A DNA stretch of 64,000 nt, taken from the NCBI GenBank assembly GCA_031993545.1, contig DAMAHZ010000007.1, positions 1-64,000 of the forward strand. Reading direction: 5' to 3'. The DNA is from UBA1535 sp002323775. Lineage in GTDB: Bacteria > Bacillota > Clostridia > Tissierellales > Sedimentibacteraceae. This document shows, one piece after another, positions 51,512-59,019 of this stretch. Made by a program: the position numbers and the translations under genes. Position 1 is the first letter of the stretch. Every line of letters begins with the position of its first letter. The notes beneath the pieces were generated by a model. It had not been told where the DNA came from. It saw only the letters and a list, made by a program, of their open reading frames with translations, and ran no database searches.

Positions 51512-52132
51512 ATGATGGAGCCATTAATTGAAATTAAAACAATACCAATGTCAATTGAGCTTAAAGTTAATAATGCAAAATATGAGCTGGCTTCGAGTGA
51601 GGCATCTGTAGAAATTAGACATGAAAATGGTGGATTGCAAATGAGGATGCAACCGACCCAATTGAAAATAGACACATTTGAAGCACGTAACTCAACACCG
51701 TTTAAGTCTGCTATGAGGTCTCATTCCGAATTTGCTAAAAAAGGGATACAAGCAGCATATGAAGCCACAGCTAATCTGGCAAGAGAGGGTAATATGATGG
51801 TAAATATACACCTAAACAACGATAATGTTCTTACAGACATTGCTTATCAAAGATTTACAAGAGAAATGATGTCTAAAGAATTTAATTTAGGCTTTACCCC
51901 AAGTGAGCCTATAAAAATAGAGTTTACAGAGCCAAGCTTAAATATTAATTATGAAATGGACAAACTTTACTTTGACATGAGACAAAATAAAAGAAAAATG
52001 GAATTTACACCCGGAAGCATTGAATTGATTATTAAGGAGTATGCGAGAATTGAGCTGGAATATATAGGCTCTCCTATATATATTCCACCAAGCTCAGATC
52101 CAAACTATAAACCTGTAGATGCTAACGCATAA
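51512..52132 (+). CDS. DUF6470 family protein (YviE-like)
   Basis: 206 residues. The N-terminus LIEIKTIPMSIELKVNNAKY and the segment IDTFEARNSTPFKSAM are typical of YviE, which sits between flgL and fliW in B. subtilis as here. Function unknown; no signal peptide or membrane segment. Confidence 0.85.
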   Translation: MMEPLIEIKTIPMSIELKVNNAKYELASSEASVEIRHENGGLQMRMQPTQLKIDTFEARNSTPFKSAMRSHSEFAKKGIQAAYEATANLAREGNMMVNIHLNNDNVLTDIAYQRFTREMMSKEFNLGFTPSEPIKIEFTEPSLNINYEMDKLYFDMRQNKRKMEFTPGSIELIIKEYARIELEYIGSPIYIPPSSDPNYKPVDANA

Positions 52133-52153
52133 AGATTTATACAAAGAAACTTA

Positions 52154-52207
52154 AAAAAATTCTTTCATATTATAAAAATTTAGTTTATAATAATGAAAGA
52201 ATTTTTT
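52154..52207 (+). terminator. Terminator between the DUF6470 gene and fliW
   Basis: Outer 15-bp perfect stem (52154-52168/52193-52207) ending in a T-run, with further AT pairing inside. Confidence 0.75.
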
Positions 52208-52248
52208 ACATATTGTTTATCGAAATTAAAGGAAAGGAATAGATAAAT

Positions 52249-52704
52249 ATGAAAATTACGAGCAAGGAATTTGGAGAATTTGAAGTTAAGGATGAGGATG
52301 TAATTAAATTTAATAGACCTATTTTTGGCTTTGAAGATAAGGATAGTTTTGTCATATTAAAAGAGTTTCCAGAAGATGATATCATGTATTTGCAATCTAT
52401 TGATGATGAAAATTTGCATTTTGTTATCATAGACCCTTATGCAGTATTACCAAAATATGAACCTCAATTATCTAGTGATGACATAGCTGCATTAAAAATA
52501 AAAAAAGGCGAAATATCCGAATTAAGGTATATGTTAATAGCAATAATAACTGAAAATATTGAAAATTCAGTTGTTAATCTTAAAAATCCTATAGTTATTA
52601 ACTCAAAAAACAAGCAGGCTATACAGGCTATGTTGGAAAATGAAGATTATATAATGAGATATCCTTTGTTTTCAAAAGATAAGGCAGGTGTTTCCTCATG
52701 CTGA
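52249..52704 (+). CDS. fliW: Flagellar assembly factor FliW
   Basis: 151 residues: FGEFEVKDEDVIKFNRPIFG, VIIDPYAVLPKYEP and NLKNPIVINSKNKQAIQAML are family signatures. FliW binds either flagellin or CsrA and so ties flagellin synthesis to export. Overlaps csrA by 7 bp. Confidence 0.95.
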   Translation: MKITSKEFGEFEVKDEDVIKFNRPIFGFEDKDSFVILKEFPEDDIMYLQSIDDENLHFVIIDPYAVLPKYEPQLSSDDIAALKIKKGEISELRYMLIAIITENIENSVVNLKNPIVINSKNKQAIQAMLENEDYIMRYPLFSKDKAGVSSC

Positions 52705-52952
52705 TAATTAAAAGAAAGAAAAATGAATCGATATTGATTGGAGATAGCAACGTATCACTAAGCGAACCAATAGAAATAATAATCTCAGAAATATCAGGGG
52801 ATAAAGTAAAAATTGCTATAAACGCTCCTAATGATGTTAGAATAATAAGAAAAGAGATAAAGGAAACCTCAGAATTTAATAAAAATGCAGTTGTTGATTT
52901 AAGCAAGGATAAATTAAAAGCATTAAAAGTAGGCTTAAAGAAAATGAAGTAA
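52698..52952 (+). CDS. csrA: Carbon storage regulator CsrA
   Basis: 84 residues, about ten more than usual because of a basic tail (DKLKALKVGLKKMK). Core MLIIKRKKNESILIG and KIAINAPNDVRIIRKEI. It represses hag (flagellin) translation and is itself antagonised by FliW. Confidence 0.95.
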   Translation: MLIIKRKKNESILIGDSNVSLSEPIEIIISEISGDKVKIAINAPNDVRIIRKEIKETSEFNKNAVVDLSKDKLKALKVGLKKMK

Positions 52953-53004
52953 AATTCAGTAGGATTTATTATGCAAAAAATATTGTTTTAAATTAAAAAA
53001 ATCC

Positions 53005-53033
53005 TTGACAGAATTACAATATTAATGTAAACT
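53005..53033 (+). promoter_or_regulatory. Promoter of rplM-rpsI
   Basis: TTGACA (53005-53010), a 17-bp spacer, TAAACT (53028-53033) preceded by TG. Confidence 0.65.
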
Positions 53034-53034
53034 T

Positions 53035-53128
53035 GATAGGGTGACAGCGTGAATGAGGATTTGCGCACACAAGACGAGGGTTGTTAATAAAAAGCTACCA
53101 ATGCCCCGGAAGCTTTTTTAACCATAGA
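53035..53128 (+). ncRNA. L13-type ribosomal protein leader with terminator
   Basis: Between the promoter and rplM lies a segment like the L13 leader of Firmicutes: AGGGTGACAGCGTGAATGAGG and GCACACAAGACGAGGG-like conserved blocks, then a terminator stem AAAAAGCT/AGCTTTTT (53099-53106/53121-53128) with T-run. Known members control rplM-rpsI. Confidence 0.65.
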
Positions 53129-53159
53129 TTAAAAAAGGAAATTTATAGGAGGACCAAAT

Positions 53160-53588
53160 ATGAAAAGCTTCATTGCAAAACCTAATGAAGTAGAAAGAAA
53201 ATGGTATGTAATAAATGCCGAGGGAAAAACATTAGGTAGATTATCAACAGAAGTTGCTACGCTTTTAAGAGGAAAGCATAAACCGACATATACACCACAC
53301 GTTGACACAGGAGACCATGTTATAATAGTTAACTGTGAGAAAGTGGTTTTAACAGGAAAGAAATTAGACCAGAAGATGCACAGACATCACTCAGGTTATA
53401 TGGGTGGAATGAAGGAAGTTCCTTACAGAAAATTCATGGCAGAAAGACCTGAGGAGGCTGTTTACCTTGCAGTAAAAGGAATGCTTCCACATAATAGATT
53501 AGGAAGACAAATGATCAAAAAACTTAGAACATACGCAGGACCTGAGCATGAAAACCAAGCTCAAAAACCTGAAGTATATGAGTTTTAA
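53160..53588 (+). CDS. rplM: 50S ribosomal protein L13
   Basis: 142 residues: WYVINAEGKTLGRLSTEVA and KGMLPHNRLGRQMIKKLRTY. TAGGAGG upstream. Confidence 0.98.
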   Translation: MKSFIAKPNEVERKWYVINAEGKTLGRLSTEVATLLRGKHKPTYTPHVDTGDHVIIVNCEKVVLTGKKLDQKMHRHHSGYMGGMKEVPYRKFMAERPEEAVYLAVKGMLPHNRLGRQMIKKLRTYAGPEHENQAQKPEVYEF

Positions 53589-53612
53589 TTTGGATGGGAG
53601 GAGAAATAGCTA

Positions 53613-54002
53613 ATGAAAGCACAATACATCGGTACTGGTAGAAGAAAAAAAGCAATCGCTAGAGTTAGATTAGTTCCAGGAACTGGAAAAGTTACTATAA
53701 ATAAAAGAGATATTGAAAATTATTTCAACTATGAAACATTAAGAACTATGTTAAGAGAGCCTCTTATGATTACTGATACTTTAAGTCAATATGACGTATT
53801 AGTAAATGTTCATGGTGGTGGATATACAGGTCAAGCTGGTGCTATCCGTCATGGAATATCAAGAGCTTTGTTACAAGCAGATGCAGAGCTAAGACCAATA
53901 CTTAAAAAAGCAGGTTTCTTAACAAGAGACCCAAGAATGAAAGAAAGAAAGAAATACGGTCTTAAAAAAGCAAGAAAAGCATCACAATTCAGCAAGAGAT
54001 AA
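53613..54002 (+). CDS. rpsI: 30S ribosomal protein S9
   Basis: 129 residues ending in the P-site tRNA contact KASQFSKR; GTGRRKKAIARVRLVPGTGK and GQAGAIRHGISRALL are diagnostic. Confidence 0.98.
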   Translation: MKAQYIGTGRRKKAIARVRLVPGTGKVTINKRDIENYFNYETLRTMLREPLMITDTLSQYDVLVNVHGGGYTGQAGAIRHGISRALLQADAELRPILKKAGFLTRDPRMKERKKYGLKKARKASQFSKR

Positions 54003-54003
54003 T

Positions 54004-54115
54004 AGTGTTTTGCAAGCAAAACACTGGTCTTTCTACGAAAGACTCTATGCAAATTTGTACATAAAGTACAAACTTATATTGCTTATACGAGCAGTTCCAT
54101 AAACTGGAACTGCTC
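54004..54115 (+). repeat. Array of four hairpins downstream of rpsI
   Basis: AGTGTTTTGC/GCAAAACACT (54004-54013/54016-54025), GTCTTTC/GAAAGAC (54027-54033/54037-54043), TTTGTAC/GTACAAA (54054-54060/54066-54072) and GAGCAGTTCC/GGAACTGCTC (54089-54098/54106-54115). None has a T-run. The rest of the 307-bp gap to the QueT gene contains a degenerate copy of the second hairpin (near 54132) and an AT-rich inverted repeat. Confidence 0.65.
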
Positions 54116-54309
54116 TAAATAATTTTAAAGCGTCTTTCTATGAAAGCCGCAGAAAAGTGTTTCCTTGGCACCCACTTTAAAAATCAAGAATTTTATTTTA
54201 TATGTTATATCAATTATAATTTTTGTTAGTTTTATATTTGTAATTGATATTATAAGATAAATTTGGTGCTCCGGAGATTATTTTATAATAATAGTGAAGG
54301 AGTTTTTTT

Positions 54310-54807
54310 ATGAAAAAAAACAGTGCAAAATTTATTACACAAACAGCAGTAGTTGCTGCTTTATATGTAGCTTTAACTTTAAGCTTTAGCTGGATGGCGT
54401 ATGGAGCTATACAGTTTAGAATTGCGGAAATATTAGTTTTATTGGTGTTTATCGATAAAAAATATTTTCTTGGTTTAGTCCTTGGATGTGCTATTAGCAA
54501 CGCATTTAGTCCGCTTGGAATGATAGATGTTCTTGTAGGAACATTTGCAACGATACTAGCTTTATTATTTATAATGTTTATTAGAAAAACAATGGGAGAT
54601 AATAAAAAATCTTTAATAATAGCAAGCTTAGGTCCTGTTATATCAAATGCAGTATTTGTTGGTATACAGCTAACAATTCTTTTTAAAGAACTGCCATTTA
54701 TAGTAAATGCTGCATATGTAGCATTTGGGGAGTTCGTAGTTGTAACAGTTGCAGGTGTAATAATATTTTCAAAAATTAAAAGTTTGTTAGAAAAAATTAG
54801 TAATTGA
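54310..54807 (+). CDS. queT: QueT family ECF transporter S component
   Basis: 165 residues with five to six membrane helices: AAVVAALYVALTLSFSWMAY-like start, then GAIQFRIAEILVLLVFIDKK and GCAISNAFSPLGMIDVLVGT, matching QueT, the putative queuosine-precursor S component. It would use the EcfA1A2T module in this window. I looked for a preQ1 riboswitch upstream and did not find a convincing one. Confidence 0.9.
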   Translation: MKKNSAKFITQTAVVAALYVALTLSFSWMAYGAIQFRIAEILVLLVFIDKKYFLGLVLGCAISNAFSPLGMIDVLVGTFATILALLFIMFIRKTMGDNKKSLIIASLGPVISNAVFVGIQLTILFKELPFIVNAAYVAFGEFVVVTVAGVIIFSKIKSLLEKISN

Positions 54808-54832
54808 CAGATTGGAAAAAAAAGCTTAAAAT
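54804..54832 (+). promoter_or_regulatory. Promoter of efp
   Basis: TTGACA (54804-54809, overlapping the queT stop), a 17-bp spacer, TAAAAT (54827-54832). Confidence 0.65.
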
Positions 54833-54894
54833 ATAATATGGAGAATAAACAGCTTTATGCTGGTTATAATACAGAAAAGGAGGATGTACAGTAT

Positions 54895-55458
54895 ATGATT
54901 ATAGCAAGTGATTTTAGAAATGGTGCTACGATGGTTTGGAATGATGGACTCTGGCAAATAGTAGATTTCCAGCATGTTAAACCGGGAAAGGGTGCAGCTT
55001 TTGTTAGAGCAACTATAAGAAATATTAAGACAGGTGCTACAAGGGTTGAAACATTTAATCCAACTGATAAATTTCCAAAGGCTCATATAGAAACTAAAGA
55101 AATGCAATATTTATATAATGATGGTGAACTATATTACTTTATGGATCTTGAATCTTATGAACAAATTCCACTTAACCATGATCAGGTTGAAGAAGCAATG
55201 AAGTACATAAAGGAAAATGAAAATGCAGTTATGAGGTTTTACGATGGAAAGCCTTTTGAGGTGCAAGCACCAAACTTTGTTGAACTTGTAGTTACTGAAA
55301 CAGAGCCTGGATTTAACGGCAATACTGCAACAGGCGCTAATAAGCCTGCAACACTTGAAACTGGAGCTATTGTAACTGTTCCACTATTCGTAGAAATAGG
55401 AGACAAATTAAAAATAGACACAAGAACAGGAGAATACCTGTCAAGAGTTAAAGAGTAA
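54895..55458 (+). CDS. efp: Elongation factor P
   Basis: 187 residues: MIIASDFRNGATMVWNDG, FQHVKPGKGAAFVRATIRN (with the modified-lysine region GKG) and GEYLSRVKE. The ATG at 54895 follows AAGGAGG; the frame is open upstream but the extra residues are not EF-P-like. It relieves ribosome stalling at polyproline. Confidence 0.96.
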   Translation: MIIASDFRNGATMVWNDGLWQIVDFQHVKPGKGAAFVRATIRNIKTGATRVETFNPTDKFPKAHIETKEMQYLYNDGELYYFMDLESYEQIPLNHDQVEEAMKYIKENENAVMRFYDGKPFEVQAPNFVELVVTETEPGFNGNTATGANKPATLETGAIVTVPLFVEIGDKLKIDTRTGEYLSRVKE

Positions 55459-55499
55459 AGAAAATAGCTCATAAAAAAATAAAATTATGGAGGTATAAC

Positions 55500-55853
55500 A
55501 TGGATTTTTTATTTGAAAAAATTGCTTACGCTAAAGGTTTGGCAGAAGGATTAGACATAAAAGAGGATACAAAAGAAGGAAAAATGTTCAAAGCTTTAAT
55601 CGACATTATGGAAGAAATGGCTGAAAGCATGGAAGAAATAGTTGAAGAACAAGATGATGTAAATGAATATTTAGATTTATTAGATGAAGATTTATCAGTA
55701 GTTGAAGAAGAAATTTTCGGAGACTTAGATGAAGATGAATTTGATGAAGATGATTTTGACTTCGATGATGACTTTGAATTTGACGAAGATGATGATCACG
55801 AATGCCAATGTGGCTGTGAACATGAACATGATTGTCACGACCAAGAAGATTAA
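55500..55853 (+). CDS. CD1247-like acidic protein with Cys/His tail
   Basis: 117 residues. The first 45 residues (FEKIAYAKGLAEGLDIKEDT, then GKMFKALIDIMEEMAE) match the N-terminal domain named after C. difficile CD1247. The middle is almost pure Asp/Glu/Phe. The end HECQCGCEHEHDCHD has four Cys and four His in a short span and could bind metal. Function unknown; found beside efp or sporulation genes in clostridia. Confidence 0.8.
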   Translation: MDFLFEKIAYAKGLAEGLDIKEDTKEGKMFKALIDIMEEMAESMEEIVEEQDDVNEYLDLLDEDLSVVEEEIFGDLDEDEFDEDDFDFDDDFEFDEDDDHECQCGCEHEHDCHDQED

Positions 55854-55855
55854 AA

Positions 55856-55921
55856 AGTGACGTAAACGTCACTCTATTAAAGAACCTACGGTTCTTAAAC
55901 AATGCGACTTCACTCTGTGAA
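55856..55921 (+). repeat. Array of three hairpins after the CD1247-like gene
   Basis: AGTGACG/CGTCACT (55856-55862/55867-55873), AAGAACC/GGTTCTT (55880-55886/55890-55896) and TTCAC/GTGAA (55909-55913/55917-55921). The first two are spaced as in the rpsJ-rplC array, with CACTCTAT between them. Confidence 0.6.
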
Positions 55922-55945
55922 AGCATAACTTTATAGAGTAATAGG

Positions 55946-55982
55946 AAATCTCAATTTTTGTATAAAAATTGAGATTTTTTTA
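55946..55982 (+). terminator. Terminator of the efp/CD1247-like unit
   Basis: A 14-bp perfect stem (55946-55959/55964-55977) with a 4-base loop, followed by a T-run. Confidence 0.85.
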
Positions 55983-56024
55983 TGTAACAAAAAATTTTTA
56001 ATTTTTTTGTTTAGCCACTTAAAT

Positions 56025-56057
56025 TTGACAAATTATTCATATGACTTGTTTTATAAT
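56025..56057 (+). promoter_or_regulatory. spoIIG-type promoter with 21-bp spacer and near-0A box
   Basis: TTGACA (56025-56030) and TATAAT (56052-56057) are 21 bp apart. The B. subtilis spoIIG promoter, which needs Spo0A~P, also has an over-long spacer (22 bp). TGACAAA (56026-56032), one change from the 0A box TGNCGAA, overlaps the -35. Confidence 0.6.
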
Positions 56058-56118
56058 ACTAAAAGTGAAACTAATTATGCTAATTACTAAGGTATTAGTA
56101 TCGTACAAGGGGTTAAAA

Positions 56119-57009
56119 TTGGAATACTATATAGAATTTATTATATTTCAAGAATTTGTTGTTGATTTTATATTACTTTATATAACAGGTTCATTGTTTT
56201 ATAAAAAGATAAATTTCAAAAGAATAATATCAGCGTCTATTGTGGGAATGGTATATAGCTTAGCGGTATATCTTATGGATAGAGAATTTTTAAGTAATTA
56301 TATTGTAAAATTTTTAGTATCTGTACTTATGCTTACAATAGCTCATTCTCCTAAAGGCTTTTTAGGATATGTCAAATTTATATTATGCTTTTATACATTA
56401 TCAGTATTAATCATGGGAATAATAGTGTTATCATACTATTTTTTCAGTAGCAGATTGACTATAATTCTATTGTTTATAGCTATATTTATAGCATACTGGA
56501 TATTTAAGCTGCTGCTTTACGAGATAAGAAAAGATAAGTCTGATAAAAATTACTTTAGGGATATAGTTATATGTCTTGATGGAAATAGTGTAGAGCTTGT
56601 AGGATTTATTGATACCGGCAATGAAATGCTGGATGCACTTAGCAAGCGGCCTGTTATAATTGTAGATATAAATTATATAAAGGATTTATTTAGATCAGAT
56701 GTTTTTTATGAAATAAAAAAGGCATATGAAAATAGCAGTGATTATTTGATTGATTTGATGTTTAGAAAATTACATAACTATAATTTTCGTTTGTTAAAAT
56801 ACAAAACGATAAATAGTGCTGATGAATACATGATTGGGGTGATTCCGAGCAAAACAATTGTAAAATACAAAGGAAATGAACGATGTGTTGATTGTATCAT
56901 CGGTATATATCCGAAAGCTTTGAGTGATGAAAATAAATTTCAAGCTTTACTCTATAAAAAAATACTTGATTGGGAAGGTGGAAGTGTTGATGCAGATGAA
57001 TATTATTAG
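56119..57009 (+). CDS. spoIIGA: Sigma-E processing peptidase SpoIIGA
   Basis: 296 residues. TTG start at 56119 follows AAGGGG and gives the usual EYYIEFIIFQEFVVDFILL N-terminus. Five membrane helices fill the first 150 residues. The aspartic protease domain has the active-site motif FIDTGNEM with Asp165. It cleaves the pro-peptide from sigma-E in the mother cell. It overlaps sigE by 20 bp. Confidence 0.93.
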   Translation: MEYYIEFIIFQEFVVDFILLYITGSLFYKKINFKRIISASIVGMVYSLAVYLMDREFLSNYIVKFLVSVLMLTIAHSPKGFLGYVKFILCFYTLSVLIMGIIVLSYYFFSSRLTIILLFIAIFIAYWIFKLLLYEIRKDKSDKNYFRDIVICLDGNSVELVGFIDTGNEMLDALSKRPVIIVDINYIKDLFRSDVFYEIKKAYENSSDYLIDLMFRKLHNYNFRLLKYKTINSADEYMIGVIPSKTIVKYKGNERCVDCIIGIYPKALSDENKFQALLYKKILDWEGGSVDADEYY

Positions 57010-57709
57010 AAAATGGTACATAAGATTATATACTATATTAATAAAAAAACTAAGGCTTAGGAGAAAAGTATTTTATATAGGAGGAAGCGATTCCCTTCCT
57101 CCACCATTGACAGCAGAAGAAGAAAAGGATTACTTATCACAAAAGGCTGATAATCCATCGGCTAAGTCAAAATTGATTGAGCATAATTTGAGATTAGTTG
57201 TGTACATAGCAAAAAAATTCGAATCATCCGGCATAAATGTAGAGGATCTTATATCCATAGGCACAATAGGGCTTATAAAGGCCGTAAACACGTTTAAAAT
57301 CGAGAGAAATATAAAGCTGGCTACATATGCCTCAAAGTGCATAGAAAATGAAATTTTGATGTATTTAAGGCGAATTTGCAAAATGAAATCTGAGATATCA
57401 CTTGACGAGCCTCTAAATATTGACTGGGACGGAAATGAATTGCTGCTTTCAGATATTTTGGGTACAGAGGAGGATATTATATTTAAGGATATGGAAAGTG
57501 AAGTAGACTTAAATTTATTAGATGATTCTATCAAGAAGCTTAATAAAAGAGAATTTACAATTATGAAGCTAAGATTTGGACTTATGGGAAGCAAGAGCTT
57601 TACACAAAAGGAAGTTGCTGATATGCTTGGTATTTCACAATCGTATATATCAAGGCTTGAGAAAAAAATATTAAAAAGGCTTAAAAAAGAGATTAGCAAG
57701 GCTGTATAA
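56990..57709 (+). CDS. sigE: RNA polymerase sporulation sigma-E factor (pro-form)
   Basis: 239 residues. The pro-sequence is followed by FYIGGSDSLPPPLTAEEE, the cleavage region. Region 2: NVEDLISIGTIGLIKAVNTF and KLATYASKCIENEILMYLR; region 4: FTQKEVADMLGISQSYISRL. ATG 56990 is 9 bp after GGAAGGTGG and starts inside spoIIGA. Confidence 0.95.
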   Translation: MQMNIIRKWYIRLYTILIKKLRLRRKVFYIGGSDSLPPPLTAEEEKDYLSQKADNPSAKSKLIEHNLRLVVYIAKKFESSGINVEDLISIGTIGLIKAVNTFKIERNIKLATYASKCIENEILMYLRRICKMKSEISLDEPLNIDWDGNELLLSDILGTEEDIIFKDMESEVDLNLLDDSIKKLNKREFTIMKLRFGLMGSKSFTQKEVADMLGISQSYISRLEKKILKRLKKEISKAV

Positions 57710-57750
57710 GATTTTGCTAGATTTATTAGGAGAATTAAGGCTTGTTCAAT

Positions 57751-57779
57751 GTATAAAAGCATTTTATAGGGCAATAATT
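57751..57779 (+). promoter_or_regulatory. Sigma-F/G type promoter of sigG
   Basis: GTATA (57751-57755), 14 bp, then GGCAATAATT (57770-57779), which matches 9 of 10 positions of the sigma-F -10 consensus GGNRANAMTR. sigG is a forespore gene under sigma-F in B. subtilis. Confidence 0.6.
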
Positions 57780-57815
57780 AACATGGGGGATAATTTAATT
57801 TAAAGGGGTAAAACA

Positions 57816-58589
57816 ATGATTATAAACAAAGTAGAAATTTGTGGCATCAATACATCACAATTGCCTAAAATTAAATCTTCTGATATGAGAGATATGATCA
57901 GAAAAATACAAGAGGGCGACACGGCAGTAAGAGATGAATTTATATTCGGTAATTTAAGACTTGTTTTGAGTGTAATTCAAAGGTTTAACTCCAGAAATGA
58001 GCCTGTTGACGATTTGTTTCAAATTGGATGTGTAGGACTGATAAAAGCAATAGATAATTTTGACCTTTCATTGGATGTAAAATTTTCTACCTATGCAGTT
58101 CCCATGATAATAGGCGAGATTAGAAGATATCTAAGAGATAATAATTCTATTAGAGTTAGTAGATCTATGAAGGATACTGCATATAAGGCGCTTCAAGTTA
58201 GAGAAAGACTGACCTTGCTTAAATCCTGCGAGCCAACGATAGAAGAAATAGCTAAGGAATTAAATATAGATAAGGAAGATGTAATCTTTGCACTTGAATC
58301 TATACAAGAGCCTGTTTCTTTGTTTGAGCCAATATACAATGATGGTGGGGATGCCTTGTATATTTTCGACCAGATAAAGGATGAAAAAAATTTAGATGAC
58401 AAATGGGTTGAAAAAATGACATTGGAAGAAAGCATAAATGAGCTGACAGAACGTGAAAAGCAGATTGTGGATATGAGATTTTATAAAGGAAAAACTCAGA
58501 TGGAGGTAGCTGATGAAATTGGAATATCTCAGGCACAGGTTTCAAGACTAGAAAAATCAGCACTTTCGCAAATTAGAAAGAGATTTTAA
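57816..58589 (+). CDS. sigG: RNA polymerase sporulation sigma-G factor
   Basis: 257 residues. KVEICGINTSQLPKIKSSDM is the typical SigG N-terminus. Region 2 (PVDDLFQIGCVGLIKAIDNF), region 3 (EIAKELNIDKEDVIFALESI) and region 4 (TQMEVADEIGISQAQVSRLE) are complete. Forespore-specific late sigma factor; the spoIIGA-sigE-sigG order is conserved. Confidence 0.96.
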   Translation: MIINKVEICGINTSQLPKIKSSDMRDMIRKIQEGDTAVRDEFIFGNLRLVLSVIQRFNSRNEPVDDLFQIGCVGLIKAIDNFDLSLDVKFSTYAVPMIIGEIRRYLRDNNSIRVSRSMKDTAYKALQVRERLTLLKSCEPTIEEIAKELNIDKEDVIFALESIQEPVSLFEPIYNDGGDALYIFDQIKDEKNLDDKWVEKMTLEESINELTEREKQIVDMRFYKGKTQMEVADEIGISQAQVSRLEKSALSQIRKRF

Positions 58590-58627
58590 ATAAATTGAAA
58601 TTTATTAATGGGAGGAATGTGAATTAA

Positions 58628-58906
58628 ATGATTAGCTATTTGGAATTAATTGACAAGGATATAATTAATGTAAAGAATGGCGAAAACATAGGAAGATTTT
58701 CAGATATTGAAATTGATATAAAAAAAGGAAAAGTAACAGCATTGTATATAGAAGATAAAAATACTAAACTATTTAGCTTTTTTAATAAAGCAAAATCAAT
58801 GGTAATTAATTGGGAAGAAATAGTAAAGATAGGCCTAGATGTCATAGTTGTAAATTATGAAAGCGACAATGTACGGATAGCTAAAGAAATAGCAAATGGA
58901 AATTGA
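58628..58906 (+). CDS. YlmC/YmxH family PRC-barrel protein
   Basis: 92 residues: YLELIDKDIINVKNGENIGR and a PRC-barrel-like end (WEEIVKIGLDVIVVNY). Members are small sporulation-associated proteins often found beside sigG in clostridia. Role unknown. GGGAGG precedes the ATG. Confidence 0.88.
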   Translation: MISYLELIDKDIINVKNGENIGRFSDIEIDIKKGKVTALYIEDKNTKLFSFFNKAKSMVINWEEIVKIGLDVIVVNYESDNVRIAKEIANGN

Positions 58907-58911
58907 CACTT

Positions 58912-58945
58912 AAAAAAGAAATTTTGTTTTCAAAATTTCTTTTTT
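58912..58945 (+). terminator. Terminator after the YlmC/YmxH gene
   Basis: A 15-bp perfect stem (58912-58926/58931-58945), loop TTTT, running into T. Confidence 0.85.
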
Positions 58946-58972
58946 AATTATAAAGCTTTTTATTTGATTTTA

Positions 58973-58981
58973 TGGTATAAT
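58973..58981 (+). promoter_or_regulatory. Extended -10 promoter of the DNA methyltransferase gene
   Basis: TGGTATAAT, a perfect extended -10, with a second overlapping TATAAT at 58982-58987 and no clear -35. The start codon is 39 bp downstream. Confidence 0.55.
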
Positions 58982-59019
58982 TATAATAGTTGTTTTTATA
59001 ATTAATGCAGGAGAAATTA

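Noticed and set aside
54116..54309. preQ1 riboswitch before queT
   Set aside because: Only a weak likeness to a preQ1-II start (TTTGGTGC); the matching CACCAA arm and the downstream pseudoknot sequence are missing.
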